From positions 263,904-327,903 of the forward strand of contig NZ_AZWQ01000009.1 of assembly GCF_000514815.1 (NCBI RefSeq): DNA of 64,000 nucleotides, in the 5' to 3' direction. Positions 35,290 through 45,590 of this stretch are shown piece by piece. Under the pieces are notes generated by a model. It was given only the letters and a program-made list of their open reading frames with translations, did not search any database and was not told the DNA's origin. Source of the stretch: Salinispora fenicalii (GTDB lineage: Bacteria > Actinomycetota > Actinomycetes > Mycobacteriales > Micromonosporaceae). Numbering within the stretch: the first letter of the stretch is position 1; every line of letters starts with the position of its first letter. The position numbers and the translations under genes are program-made.

Positions 35290-37167
35290 GTGGCGAGCGG
35301 TACGAGTCGGGACGTGCTTTGGCGAGGGCTGGTCGTCCTCGGCCGGGCGATTCGGGAACAGCCCAGGATTTTTGCGGTCGCGGCGAGCTCCAGTGTGCTA
35401 TTCGGGCTGCTGGTCGTCGCCAGCGCGTACGTGGTGGGTGCGGTGGTCGGCGACGTGGTCGTTCCGGCGATCACCGAGGGCTCGGTGCCCGCCGCTGCGC
35501 TCGCCCTGGCCGCCGCTGCGCTGTTCGGGCTCAGCGTGCTGCGGGTGGTCGGCATCCTCGGTCGCCGACTCGGGGCCGGCTACATGCAGTTTCGGCTCCA
35601 TGCCGCCTACCGTCGTCGGGTCACCCGTCGGTATCTTGACCTGCCGCTCTCCTGGCACCAGCGCAACGCCACCGGCACCCTGCTGTCCAACGCCAACTCC
35701 GATGTCGAGGCCGCGTGGCACCCGGTAGCCCCGCTGCCCTTCGCCGTGGGCACGCTGGTGATGCTGATCGGTGCGGTGGCCTCACTTTTCGTCACCGATT
35801 GGGCGCTCGCCCTGGTCGGGCTGGGTGTCTTCCCGGCGCTCTTCGCGCTCAACGTCGTCTATTCCCGCCGGATGGCTCCCCGGCAGGCCCTCGCCCAGCG
35901 GCTGCGGGCCGAGGTCAGCGGTATCGCCCACGAGAGCTTCGACGGCGCGCTGGTGGTCAAGACGATGGGCCGGGAGGCGCAGGAGACCGAGCGCTTCGCC
36001 GCGCGCGCCCGCGACCTGCGGGATGCGCTGGTGTCCGTGGGGCGGCTGCGCGGCGTCTTCGATCCCATGCTGGAGACCCTGCCCGGCCTCGGGACGCTCG
36101 CCGTGCTGGTGGTCGGCACCCTCCGGTTGCGGCAGGGCGCGATCAGTGTGGCCGAACTGGTGAGCGTCGCCTTCCTCTTCACCGTGCTGGCGTTCCCGGT
36201 CCGCGCGATCGGCTGGGTCCTGGCCGAGTTGCCGCGCAGCGTCGCCGGCTGGGAACGGGTCCGGCGGGTACTCGACGCCAGCGGCGAGATGCCGTACGGC
36301 CCGATGACGCTCGACTCCGCCGATGCCGGTCCGGCAACGCTCACCTTCCGCGACGTCCACTTCGCGTACGAGCCGGCCGAGGCGCACCTGCCCGGCACCG
36401 AGGTGCTGGGTGAGGTCGGCTTCACCGTGCCGGCGGGGCGGACGGTCGCCTTGGTCGGGCCGACCGGTGCCGGGAAATCCACCATTACCTCGCTCGCTGT
36501 TCGGCTGGTCGACCCGCGTGCGGGCGCCGTCGAGGTGGACGGGGTGGACGTACGCGACCTCACCGCGGACTCGCTGGCCCGTACCGTCGCGCTCGTGGCG
36601 CAGGTGCCGTTCGTCTTTGACGATTCGGTGCGGGGGAACATCACCCTGGACCGTCCCGGCCTCGGCGACGACCAGGTCTGGGCAGCGCTGCGGTTGGCGG
36701 GGGCGGATGGCTTCGTCGCGGCGCTCCCGGAGGGCCTGGATACCCGGGTCGGCGAGCGGGGCACATCGCTGTCCGGGGGGCAGCGGCAGCGGCTCACCCT
36801 GGCCCGAGCCCTCGTCGGTCGGCCGCGGCTGTTGGTGCTGGATGACGCGACCAGCGCGGTCGATCCGCGGGTGGAGGCGGCGATCCTGGCCGGGCTGCGC
36901 GCCGCGGAGCCGGGGAGGGCGGCGACGTCGATCCTCGTGGTCGCCTACCGGCGGGCGACTATCGCGCTCGCCGACGAGGTGGTCTACCTGGAGCACGGGC
37001 GGGTGGTAGCCCGGGGTACGCACACCGACCTGCTCGCCACCGTGCCCGGCTACGCCGATCTGGTCACCGCCTACGAGCAGGCCGATGTGGAGCAGGCCCA
37101 GCAGCAGGGGTACGACGAGGTCCCGCCGCCGCTGACAACCGGCCTCGAACTGGAGGTGGACCGGTGA
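35290..37167 (+). CDS. ABC exporter half-transporter with degenerate ATPase site
   Basis: Type IV ABC half-exporter, 625 residues: six-helix membrane domain (about 20-310), then the nucleotide-binding domain with Walker A GPTGAGKST (K396) and an intact signature LSGGQRQRL. Two catalytic positions are altered: Walker B reads LVLDDATSAVD (Asp519 in place of the catalytic Glu), and the H-loop His is Tyr553 (VVAYRRATI). This marks it as the degenerate-site partner of the following ABC gene. GTG 35290 follows GGGGGAGAAC. Substrate unknown. Confidence 0.9.
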   Translation: MASGTSRDVLWRGLVVLGRAIREQPRIFAVAASSSVLFGLLVVASAYVVGAVVGDVVVPAITEGSVPAAALALAAAALFGLSVLRVVGILGRRLGAGYMQFRLHAAYRRRVTRRYLDLPLSWHQRNATGTLLSNANSDVEAAWHPVAPLPFAVGTLVMLIGAVASLFVTDWALALVGLGVFPALFALNVVYSRRMAPRQALAQRLRAEVSGIAHESFDGALVVKTMGREAQETERFAARARDLRDALVSVGRLRGVFDPMLETLPGLGTLAVLVVGTLRLRQGAISVAELVSVAFLFTVLAFPVRAIGWVLAELPRSVAGWERVRRVLDASGEMPYGPMTLDSADAGPATLTFRDVHFAYEPAEAHLPGTEVLGEVGFTVPAGRTVALVGPTGAGKSTITSLAVRLVDPRAGAVEVDGVDVRDLTADSLARTVALVAQVPFVFDDSVRGNITLDRPGLGDDQVWAALRLAGADGFVAALPEGLDTRVGERGTSLSGGQRQRLTLARALVGRPRLLVLDDATSAVDPRVEAAILAGLRAAEPGRAATSILVVAYRRATIALADEVVYLEHGRVVARGTHTDLLATVPGYADLVTAYEQADVEQAQQQGYDEVPPPLTTGLELEVDR

Positions 37168-37272
37168 GTGCGAGGAGCGAGCTTGCGAGCCCCGCAGTCG
37201 CGAACGAAGGGCGGATCGGTGAGTGCGAGGAGCGAGCTTGCGAGCCCCGCAGTCGCGAACGAAGGGCGGATC
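37163..37272. repeat. Exact 55-bp tandem duplication at the junction of two ABC genes
   Basis: 37163-37217 and 37218-37272 are identical, and the following bases (GGTGAGT) begin a third copy. Each unit starts GGTGAGTGCGAGGAGCGAGC. The first unit contains the stop codon of the upstream gene and the truncated third begins with the GTG start of the downstream gene. The unit resembles a short interspersed REP-like element at a GTGA stop/start junction. Confidence 0.85.
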
Positions 37273-37273
37273 G

Positions 37274-39055
37274 GTGAGTAACAGCACCATGGCGCCGGAG
37301 GTGGCGGCTGAGTCGACCTGGCGGACGCTGCGGCGGGGCTTGGCGCTCTCCCCGGAGTTGCGGGTCGGATTGGCGGGCACGCTCGGCCTGGCGCTGGTCT
37401 ACATGGTTGGTCGGGCGGCCGTGCCGGTGGCGGTGCAGCAAGGCATCGACAACGGCATCGCTGGCGGCCTTCGCCTGGATGTGATCTGGACGGTGGTGAC
37501 TATCACCGCGGCGGTGCTCGTGGTGACCACTACCTGTGGCTACTTCATGATGCGGCGGTTGTTCACGGTCAGCGAGACCGCCCTCTCCAACGTGCGGGTT
37601 CGCGCCTTCCGACACGTCCACGACCTGTCGATGTTGCACCAGCAGTCCGAGCGGCGTGGGTCGTTGGTATCCCGGGTGACCAGCGACGTTGACCAGATCA
37701 CCCAGTTCCTTCAGTGGGGTGGTGTGATCCTGCTGATCAACCTCGGTCAGCTGGTGGTCACCACAGCGGTCATGCTCGCGTACTCCTGGCAGCTGACCCT
37801 GGTGGTGTACGCGGCGTTCGGCCCGGCGGTGTTCGTGATCCGGCGGCTCCAGCGGCGACTCGCCGGCGCGTACGGGGTGGTGCGGCAGCGCACCGGCGCG
37901 CTGCTCGGCGCGATCGCCGAGAGCGTGGTGGGTGCGTCGGTGATTCGGGCGTACGGCATCTCCGGTCGCACCGCGGACCGACTCGACGAGGCGATCGACA
38001 ATCAGCGGCGGGCCCAACAGCGGGCGATCCGGATCAGTGTCCTGGGTAGCTCGGTCGGGGAGATCGCGGCCGGGTTGGCGCTGGCCGGCGTGGTGGTGCT
38101 GGGGGTGCTGCTCGGCGCTGACCGTACGTTGAGCATCGGTGAGGTGACCGCGTTCCTGTTCCTGGTGACCCTCTTCGTGCAGCCGGTGCAGATCGCCACC
38201 GAGGTGCTCAACGAGGCGCAGAACGCGATCGCCGGCTGGCGACGGGTGCTCGACGTGTTGGATGTCGAGCCGGATGTCGCGGATCCCGGGGTGTCGGGGC
38301 GGGAGCTTCCGCCGGGCCCGTTGGATATCCGTTTCGTTGGGGTGGGCTTCGCCTATCCGGGAGGCGCACCGGTTCTGCACGACATCTCGGTGGAGATTCC
38401 GGCGAAGAGCCGGGTGGCGGTGGTCGGTGAGACCGGCAGCGGGAAGACGACGTTCGCGAAGCTGCTCACCCGGCTGATGGATCCGACCGAGGGGGACGTA
38501 CTGCTCTCCGGAGTGCCGTTGCGGGAGGTGCGTTTCGGCTCGTTGCGCTCGCGGGTGGTGATGGTCCCGCAGGACGGGTTCCTCTTCGACGCCACCGTCG
38601 CAGAGAACGTCCGTTTCGCCCGGTCGGACCTCACTAATGAGCAGCTCACCGCCACCTTCGTGGAGCTGGGGCTGGCGGACTGGCTGGACAGTCTCCCGGC
38701 GGGCTTGGATACCGCGGTGGGGGAGCGTGGCGAGGCGTTGAGTGTGGGCGAGCGGCAGCTGGTCGCGCTCGCCCGCGCGTACGTCGCCGACCCAGATCTG
38801 CTGGTGCTCGATGAGGCCACCAGCGCGGTCGATCCGGCGACCGAGGTGCGTCTGCAGCGCACCCTGGACGCGGTGACCCGGGGCCGGACCACGCTCGCTA
38901 TCGCGCACCGGCTCTCCACGGCACAGGCCGCCGACGATGTGATTGTGGTGGATCGAGGACGGATCGTGCAGCGGGGTGCGCACGAGGAGCTGGTTCGTGA
39001 CGCCGAGTCGGTGTACGGACAGCTCTACGCCTCGTGGCTGGAGCAGACTCGGTGA
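37274..39055 (+). CDS. ABC exporter half-transporter, catalytically competent partner
   Basis: 593-residue half-exporter: six membrane helices (about 35-310) and an ATPase domain with Walker A GETGSGKTTF, Walker B LVLDEATSAVD (catalytic Glu514) and H-loop IAHRLST. Its signature motif is altered to LSVGERQ (residues 489-495) instead of LSGGQ. Paired with the preceding protein this makes one normal and one degenerate ATP site, the pattern of heterodimeric exporters such as TM287/288 or BmrCD. GTG 37274 opens at the end of the 55-bp repeats. Confidence 0.92.
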   Translation: MSNSTMAPEVAAESTWRTLRRGLALSPELRVGLAGTLGLALVYMVGRAAVPVAVQQGIDNGIAGGLRLDVIWTVVTITAAVLVVTTTCGYFMMRRLFTVSETALSNVRVRAFRHVHDLSMLHQQSERRGSLVSRVTSDVDQITQFLQWGGVILLINLGQLVVTTAVMLAYSWQLTLVVYAAFGPAVFVIRRLQRRLAGAYGVVRQRTGALLGAIAESVVGASVIRAYGISGRTADRLDEAIDNQRRAQQRAIRISVLGSSVGEIAAGLALAGVVVLGVLLGADRTLSIGEVTAFLFLVTLFVQPVQIATEVLNEAQNAIAGWRRVLDVLDVEPDVADPGVSGRELPPGPLDIRFVGVGFAYPGGAPVLHDISVEIPAKSRVAVVGETGSGKTTFAKLLTRLMDPTEGDVLLSGVPLREVRFGSLRSRVVMVPQDGFLFDATVAENVRFARSDLTNEQLTATFVELGLADWLDSLPAGLDTAVGERGEALSVGERQLVALARAYVADPDLLVLDEATSAVDPATEVRLQRTLDAVTRGRTTLAIAHRLSTAQAADDVIVVDRGRIVQRGAHEELVRDAESVYGQLYASWLEQTR

Positions 39056-39094
39056 CTGCGGTTGGGTGAGCGACCAGCCCGCTGGCGGCGAGCC

Positions 39095-39174
39095 AGCCCT
39101 CCAACGAGGCGGTTAGCCCTCCAGCGGGGCGGCTAGCCCTCCAACTGGGCGGTTAGCCCTCCAGCGGGGCGGTG
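39095..39174. repeat. Four-copy 20-bp tandem repeat at the 3' end of tetR-like gene
   Basis: Units start at 39095, 39115, 39135 and 39155 with consensus AGCCCTCCARCGGGGCGGTT. On the minus strand the last coding unit holds the end of the TetR frame (APLEG) and the stop codon at 39153-39155; the other units are copies of that terminus. Confidence 0.85.
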
Positions 39175-39749
39175 AGATAGCGCTGCATGGTGGGTCCGAC
39201 GGAGCCGATGAGGGTTTCGGGGGCAGCGTTGGCGATCGGCTCGAGTCGGAGCACGTGGCGCGCCATCGCCAGGCCGAAGAGCTGGCTGGCCACGAGCGAG
39301 CCGCGGAGCGGTGCCTGCGCCGGGTCCACGTCGAGGTGGTCGAGGACCGGGCGCAGCACCTGCGTGGTGAGGAATTCGCGTAGCAGCCGAGCGGTCCACT
39401 CGTTGCTGACCGCCGAGCGCAGCAGCGCCACCGCGGGGGTGCCGGCGGGGGAGTCCCAGATGTCGAGGAAGGCGCGGACCAGTCGCTCCCCGATCCGGTC
39501 CGGGTCCCCGGCGAGTATCGTCGGCACCACCTCGGCCGGGTCGGCCGGCGCGTTCATCGCAGTGAGGAAGAGCTTGTCCTTGCTGCCGAAGTAGTGGTGC
39601 ACCAACGCCGGGTCCACGCCGGCGGTGGCGGCGATGGCACGGATGGAGGCCTTGTCGAAGCCCCGTTCGGCGAAGGTGGTCCGGGCAGCCGCCAGGATTG
39701 TCGCCCGGGTGTCCGGGTTGCCGGGTCGCCGTCCGATCCGCCGTACCAT
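39153..39749 (-). CDS. TetR-family transcriptional regulator
   Basis: 198 residues with the N-terminal TetR helix-turn-helix (ATILAAARTTFAERGFDKASIRAIAATAGVDPALVHHYFGSKDKLF split over about residues 16-60) and a C-terminal ligand domain of unknown effector. It lies downstream of the ABC-2 permease and ATPase genes on the same strand, and a palindrome upstream of that operon (41363) is a plausible target. ATG 39749 follows GAAGGGCGACG. Confidence 0.9.
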   Translation of the reverse strand: MVRRIGRRPGNPDTRATILAAARTTFAERGFDKASIRAIAATAGVDPALVHHYFGSKDKLFLTAMNAPADPAEVVPTILAGDPDRIGERLVRAFLDIWDSPAGTPAVALLRSAVSNEWTARLLREFLTTQVLRPVLDHLDVDPAQAPLRGSLVASQLFGLAMARHVLRLEPIANAAPETLIGSVGPTMQRYLTAPLEG

Positions 39750-39845
39750 CGTCGCCCTTCGCTTGTCGCCGTCGCTGCCCTGCCGATCGTGCCCCGGGTC
39801 GTCTCCGGTCGCGTCGCCGGGGTCAGCTACCGCGTGGGCGCCGGG

Positions 39846-40601
39846 TCAGCCGCTGCGTCGTCGCAGGGTGGCGGCGGCGAGTACCAGCGCCAGCACGGCG
39901 GCGCCACCCACGATCGCAAGGTCGCGCCACATCGTTGCGGTCGCTTCGGCGCTCGAGCCGATCTCCTGCAACGCCTCGACCGAGTACGACAGGGGCAGGA
40001 CGTCGCTGACTGCCTGGAGCCAGCCGGCCATCTCGCCCCGGGGGACGAAGAGCCCGCAGAGCAGCAGCTGCGGGGCGACCACGACCGGCATGAACTGTAC
40101 GGCCTGGAACTCGGTCCGGGCGAAGGCGCTGCAGAGCAGCCCGAGCGCGACGGCGAGTACGGCGTTTACCGCCGCGATCAGGATGACCAACCCGCTGCTA
40201 CCGGCGGTTTCGAGATCGAGCAGCCAATAGGCCACCGCGGCTGCGACCGCCGCCTGCACCACGGCGGCCAGGCCGAACGCGATGCCGTACCCGAAGAGTA
40301 GGTCGAGTTTGCCCAACGGGGTGGTGAGTAGCCGTTCCAGCGTGCCGCTGGTGCGTTCACGCAGCATGGCGATGCTGGTCACCAGGAACATGATGATGAA
40401 GGGGAAGAACCCCAGCAGCACCAGCGCGATCCGATCGAACGGCGCCGGCTGTCCCGGTGGTGCCGGCTGGTCAACGTACATGTAGTAGACCACCGTGAGG
40501 AGCGCCGCGGGCACGACCACGAGCAGTGCGACCGTGCGCCGGTCGTGTCGCAGTTGGCGCAGGATGCGGCCGGTGGTGGCCGCAAGGATCCGGGGATTCA
40601 C
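39846..40601 (-). CDS. ABC-2 type transporter permease
   Basis: 251 residues with six hydrophobic helices and the ABC-2 signature region (LRERTSGTLERLLTTPLGKLDLLFGY, then VPRGEMAGWLQAVSDVLPLSYSVEAL). The family exports drugs, lipids or polysaccharides; the substrate here is unknown. GTG 40601 overlaps the ATPase stop by 4 nt, indicating coupled translation. Confidence 0.9.
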   Translation of the reverse strand: MNPRILAATTGRILRQLRHDRRTVALLVVVPAALLTVVYYMYVDQPAPPGQPAPFDRIALVLLGFFPFIIMFLVTSIAMLRERTSGTLERLLTTPLGKLDLLFGYGIAFGLAAVVQAAVAAAVAYWLLDLETAGSSGLVILIAAVNAVLAVALGLLCSAFARTEFQAVQFMPVVVAPQLLLCGLFVPRGEMAGWLQAVSDVLPLSYSVEALQEIGSSAEATATMWRDLAIVGGAAVLALVLAAATLRRRSG

Positions 40602-41335
40602 GACGCCTCCCGGCCGGCCGTACCGGCCTCGTTTACCTTGATCATTCGTAGGAACGCCTCCTCTAGGTCATCCACGCCGGTCGCCGCGCGTACCGCCGCT
40701 GGTGTGTCGTTTGCGATCAGTCGCCCTTCGCGAATCAGCAGGAGCTGGTCGCAGCGGGCGGCCTCGTCCATCACGTGGCTGGAGATGAGCAGGGTGGTGC
40801 CGGCCGCGGCCATTGCGTGGAACCGGGCCCAGAGCTCTGCCCGTAGCACCGGATCCTGACCGACGGTCGGCTCGTCGAGCACGAGTAGCTCGGGCTCACC
40901 GACCAGCGCGCAGGCCAGTGAGGCACGGCTGCGCTGCCCGCCGGAGAGGGTGGCGACCAGCTGGCCGGCGGCTGTCCGCAGCCCGACGTCGGTCACGGCC
41001 TGGTCGGCCTGGGCGGCGCTCCGCCCCTGCAGGGCGGCGAAGTAGCGGGCGTTTTCCCGGACGGTCAGGTCCGCGTAGACGCTCGGTGCTTGGGTCAGGT
41101 AGCCGACCCGGTGGCGTAGCTGTGGGGCGCCAGCCGGGTGGTTCAGGACGGTGACCGTGCCGGCGGTGACGACCTGCACCCCGACCAGTGCCCGCAGGAG
41201 CGTGGTTTTGCCGCTGCCGCTCGGCCCGAGCAGGCCGGTCACCGTTCCGTACGGCACGGTGGCGTTAATTCCGGATAGCACCCGCCGTCCGCCCCGGTCG
41301 ACAACCAGGTCACGAATGGCGATGGCGTCCTGCAT
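40598..41335 (-). CDS. ABC transporter ATP-binding protein (ABC-2 partner)
   Basis: 245 residues with Walker [11 protein letters not shown], signature [12 protein letters not shown], Walker [14 protein letters not shown] and switch histidine ISSHVMDEA; all catalytic residues are present. ATG 41335 sits behind GGAGGT with a spacing of 6 nt; in-frame codons further upstream to 41680 lie antisense to hisI and are rejected. It is first in the ATPase-permease-tetR operon. Confidence 0.93.
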   Translation of the reverse strand: MQDAIAIRDLVVDRGGRRVLSGINATVPYGTVTGLLGPSGSGKTTLLRALVGVQVVTAGTVTVLNHPAGAPQLRHRVGYLTQAPSVYADLTVRENARYFAALQGRSAAQADQAVTDVGLRTAAGQLVATLSGGQRSRASLACALVGEPELLVLDEPTVGQDPVLRAELWARFHAMAAAGTTLLISSHVMDEAARCDQLLLIREGRLIANDTPAAVRAATGVDDLEEAFLRMIKVNEAGTAGREAS

Positions 41336-41362
41336 CGCACACCTCCAGGTAAGAGATCGATT

Positions 41363-41386
41363 GTTGAATTCAACGCTAGTTGAATT
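41363..41386. promoter_or_regulatory. TetR-type operator candidate upstream of the ABC-2 operon
   Basis: A perfect 12-bp palindrome GTTGAATTCAAC (41363-41374) is followed by a further half site GTTGAATT at 41379. It lies 28 bp upstream of the ATPase start, in an AT-rich island between the divergent hisI and ABC-2 operons. Confidence 0.6.
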
Positions 41387-41453
41387 TCGCTGGGTGGGCA
41401 AGGCACACGGGCGCCTGACCACCCGCCCGTCCGGTATCGGAGAATGGGTGACT

Positions 41454-41890
41454 ATGCCCGTACCTGACGCGCCGTCGCCCGGCGCCCTGCCCGGCTCGGA
41501 CCCGAGCGGCGGTCCGGCCCGGCCGTCCCACCTGGACCCGGCCATCGCCGCGCGCCTGCGCCGAACATCCGACGGGCTCCTCGCTGCGGTGGTCCGCCAG
41601 CACGGCACCGCCGAGGTGCTGATGCTCGCCTGGATGGACGACGAGGCGTTACATCGGACGCTGACCACCGGCCGGGCCACCTACTGGTCCCGCAGCCGCG
41701 GTGAGTACTGGGTCAAGGGCGCAACCTCCGGACATCACCAGTACGTTCGCGCCGTCGCTCTCGACTGCGACGGAGACGCCCTGCTGGTCGATGTCGATCA
41801 GGTCGGCCCGGCGTGTCACACCGGCCGGCGAAGTTGCTTCCACAACGACCTGCCGGTCACCGACGGCTCCGCCGAACGGCGGGCCCAGTC

Positions 41891-41894
<4 letters not shown>
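41454..41894 (+). CDS. hisI: Phosphoribosyl-AMP cyclohydrolase, HisI
   Basis: Zinc enzyme that opens the adenine ring of PR-AMP in histidine synthesis. The 146 residues have a Pro/Gly-rich N-terminal extension of about 30 residues, then [34 protein letters not shown], and the metal motifs [30 protein letters not shown] 41454 is used; GTG 41448 is in frame and equally possible. The stop overlaps the trpE ATG. Confidence 0.93.
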
Positions 41895-43440
<1,546 letters not shown>

Positions 43441-43444
<4 letters not shown>

Positions 43445-44004
43445 GCGCTCCGGATGAGGCCGGTCCCCGGCGTCGGGCCGGCCGGCGGGAACTGGTCTAC
43501 GCCGTGCTCCTCGGGGTAGCCGGAGCGGGCCTTTCGATGTGGGCGGTGACCCGGGTCTGGGTGGTCGAGCTGGCACCCCGCCCCGCCCCGTTGCCACCGG
43601 TCCGCGATACCCGCACCGGTGCGCAGCTTCTTCCCTGGCTGCCCGCACTGGCTCTGGTCACTCTCGCCGGATGGGGCGCGGTGCTGGCCACCCGGGGGCG
43701 GGTGCGGCGGCTCTTGGGCGGCGTGCTGACCGGGCTCGCGGTGGCGGTGGCGGCTGGTGGCGGGTATGGCCTGCTCACGGGCTTCACTGGTGTGGTCAGT
43801 CGGCAGTGGCCGCTGCTCTGCCTGCTCGGCGGCGGGTGCGCCGCGGCCGCCGGCGTGCTGACCGCGGCCCGGGGGGACCGGTGGTCGGTGATGGGCGCTC
43901 GATACGAGCGGTCGGCGCGGGTGGGGACCGGCCCGCCGTCGGGCCGGAGCACCAGGGATGCGTGGGACGCGTTGGACCGGGGTGCGGACCCGACGGACGA
44001 CTGA
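43441..44004 (+). CDS. Trp biosynthesis-associated membrane protein (TIGR02234 type)
   Basis: 187 residues with four hydrophobic helices (about 20-38, 60-82, 90-110, 122-142), a conserved Trp-containing loop VTRVWVVELAPRPAPL, and an Arg-rich tail with DAWDALDRGADPTDD. This family is found next to trpE and trpC in actinobacteria; the role is unknown. GTG 43441 overlaps the trpE stop. Confidence 0.87.
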
Positions 44005-44047
44005 CTGCTCCGCGCCGCCCGCGGCCGGGTCCGGCTGCCCTGCCGAG

Positions 44048-44281
44048 TCAGCCCATCGGCCGCGGGTCGCGGTTCGCGGTGAGTTCGGCGACGATCCGGT
44101 CCAATTCGGCCCGCTGGTCGGCGCGGGCCCGGTCGGCGCAGACGGCCTCCCACGCGTTGCCCCGCGCCGTACGCATCTGCGCCTCGCCGATCACGGCGCG
44201 TTCGAGCGTGTGCACCACGCCGACGGCGAGCGAGGCGACCGTACGGGAGATGGTGGTGAGGCCGATGCTCTCAGTGCTCAT
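44048..44281 (-). CDS. Hypothetical 77-residue protein
   Basis: Unknown function. ATG 44281 opens MSTESIGLTTISRTVASLAVGVVHTLERAV, then a helical Arg/Ala/Glu-rich half ending RIVAELTANRDPRPMG. No membrane segment is strong enough to call. It is antisense between the TIGR02234-type gene and trpC; high GC third positions and a GGGA six bases upstream support it. Confidence 0.6.
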   Translation of the reverse strand: MSTESIGLTTISRTVASLAVGVVHTLERAVIGEAQMRTARGNAWEAVCADRARADQRAELDRIVAELTANRDPRPMG

Positions 44282-44485
44282 GATCAATCCCGGAGAACGT
44301 TGGGTGGCGCGGGGCGGATGCCGAATCGAGTCTGCCCGAGGGGAATGCTCGTCGACTCACGTTTCGTCGGGGTGTCCGCCGTGTCAACTCTGACTCCGCG
44401 GCGCTGACCTGGGTAGAGTCCCCTGGCCTTGAGCTTGCTCACAGCCCTGCCCCCCGGGCTTTCGGCCGACGATTGGCCGGCCGGA

Positions 44486-44698
44486 TAGCATCACATCAAT
44501 GCCCAGGATGACTCTGGTCGATGATCACCGGCCTCGATCGGCGACCGGGAGGTGATGGCTGTGTGTGAGCTCACCTTCACTGGAGGTTGGGCATTATGCC
44601 GCAAGCCGATTCGTGAGGAGCGCCATACCCCCGGCGGCCGGCATCGGGTACTGCGCCTAGCATCGGCCCATGACGCCCGGAGAGGGGAGCGTTGGTGA
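44486..44698 (+). promoter_or_regulatory. trpC promoter and leader with two tiny coupled frames
   Basis: TAGCAT at 44486 is 7 nt before an ATG opening an 18-codon frame (44499-44555, leaderless). Its TGA overlaps an ATG (TGATG) that opens a 47-codon frame (44555-44698), whose TGA overlaps the trpC GTG. ATCACC (44524) can pair with GGTGAT (44551) and mask the second start. A second TAGCAT (44658-44663) could instead give a 25-nt leader to trpC. The second frame contains a rare TTA codon at 44594. The 44282-44485 stretch shows no gene. Confidence 0.45.
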
Positions 44699-45555
44699 CT
44701 GCGGAGCATGCGCACGCGGGGGGAAGTGACGCCGGTTCGGCGAAGCCCAGCGTGCTGGATGAGATTCTGGCCGGAGTACGCGAGGACGTGGCTCGGCGGC
44801 AGGAGCAGGTCCCGCTGGAGCGCATTCGAGAGCTGGCCGCCGCCGCCCCGCCGCCGCTGGATGCGTACGCGGCCCTGCGTCGGCCCGGCGTGGCGGTGAT
44901 CGCCGAGGTGAAGCGCTCCTCGCCGTCCAAGGGACAGCTGGCGGAGATTGCCGATCCGTCCGACCTGGCCAGCGACTACGCCGCTGGTGGTGCCCGGGCG
45001 ATCAGCGTGCTCACCGAGGGGCGCTGGTTCGGTGGTTCGCTGGATGATCTCGCCGCGGTTCGAGCCGCGGTTGATGTTCCGGTGCTGCGGAAGGACTTCG
45101 TGGTCTCCAGCTACCAGGTGCATGAGGCGCGGGCGCACGGCGCCGACCTGGTGCTGCTGATCGTGGCGGCGTTGGAACAGAAGGTGTTGGTCGGCCTGCT
45201 GGAGCGGATCGAGTCGCTGGGCATGACCGCCCTGGTCGAGGTGCACGACGAGGAGGAGGCGGACCGGGCGTTGGAGGCGGGCGCCCAGGTGATCGGAGTC
45301 AACGCGCGCGACCTGCGTACGCTGGAGGTCGACCGGTCGGTCTTCGAGCGGATCGCGCCCGGACTGCCGAGCCGGGTTGTCAAGATCGCCGAGTCCGGGG
45401 TGCGTGGTCCCCACGACCTCATCCGGTACGCATCGGCCGGTGCCGACGCGGTCTTGGTCGGCGAGGGCCTGGTTACCCAGAAGAGCCCCCGCGAGGCGGT
45501 GGCCGAACTGGTCAACGCCGGTAACCACCCGGCGACACCCCGTCCGGTGCGCTGA
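44695..45555 (+). CDS. trpC: Indole-3-glycerol-phosphate synthase, TrpC
   Basis: (Beta-alpha)8 enzyme that closes the indole ring from CdRP. The 286 residues start at GTG 44695 behind GGAGAGGGGAGC; a short extension precedes [16 protein letters not shown], the usual family start. Catalytic motifs are [60 protein letters not shown]. It heads trpC-trpB-trpA. trpD and trpF are not present nearby; PriA covers the TrpF step. Confidence 0.95.
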   Translation: MTAEHAHAGGSDAGSAKPSVLDEILAGVREDVARRQEQVPLERIRELAAAAPPPLDAYAALRRPGVAVIAEVKRSSPSKGQLAEIADPSDLASDYAAGGARAISVLTEGRWFGGSLDDLAAVRAAVDVPVLRKDFVVSSYQVHEARAHGADLVLLIVAALEQKVLVGLLERIESLGMTALVEVHDEEEADRALEAGAQVIGVNARDLRTLEVDRSVFERIAPGLPSRVVKIAESGVRGPHDLIRYASAGADAVLVGEGLVTQKSPREAVAELVNAGNHPATPRPVR

Positions 45556-45590
45556 GCGCGCGCTGGGCGGTCAGAACGAAGGGAACCGCG

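Noticed and set aside
44670..44729. 19-codon leaderless frame after TAGCAT (44658), out of frame with trpC
   Set aside because: The hexamer more simply gives a 25-nt leader with a ribosome site for trpC; the frame has no coding character.
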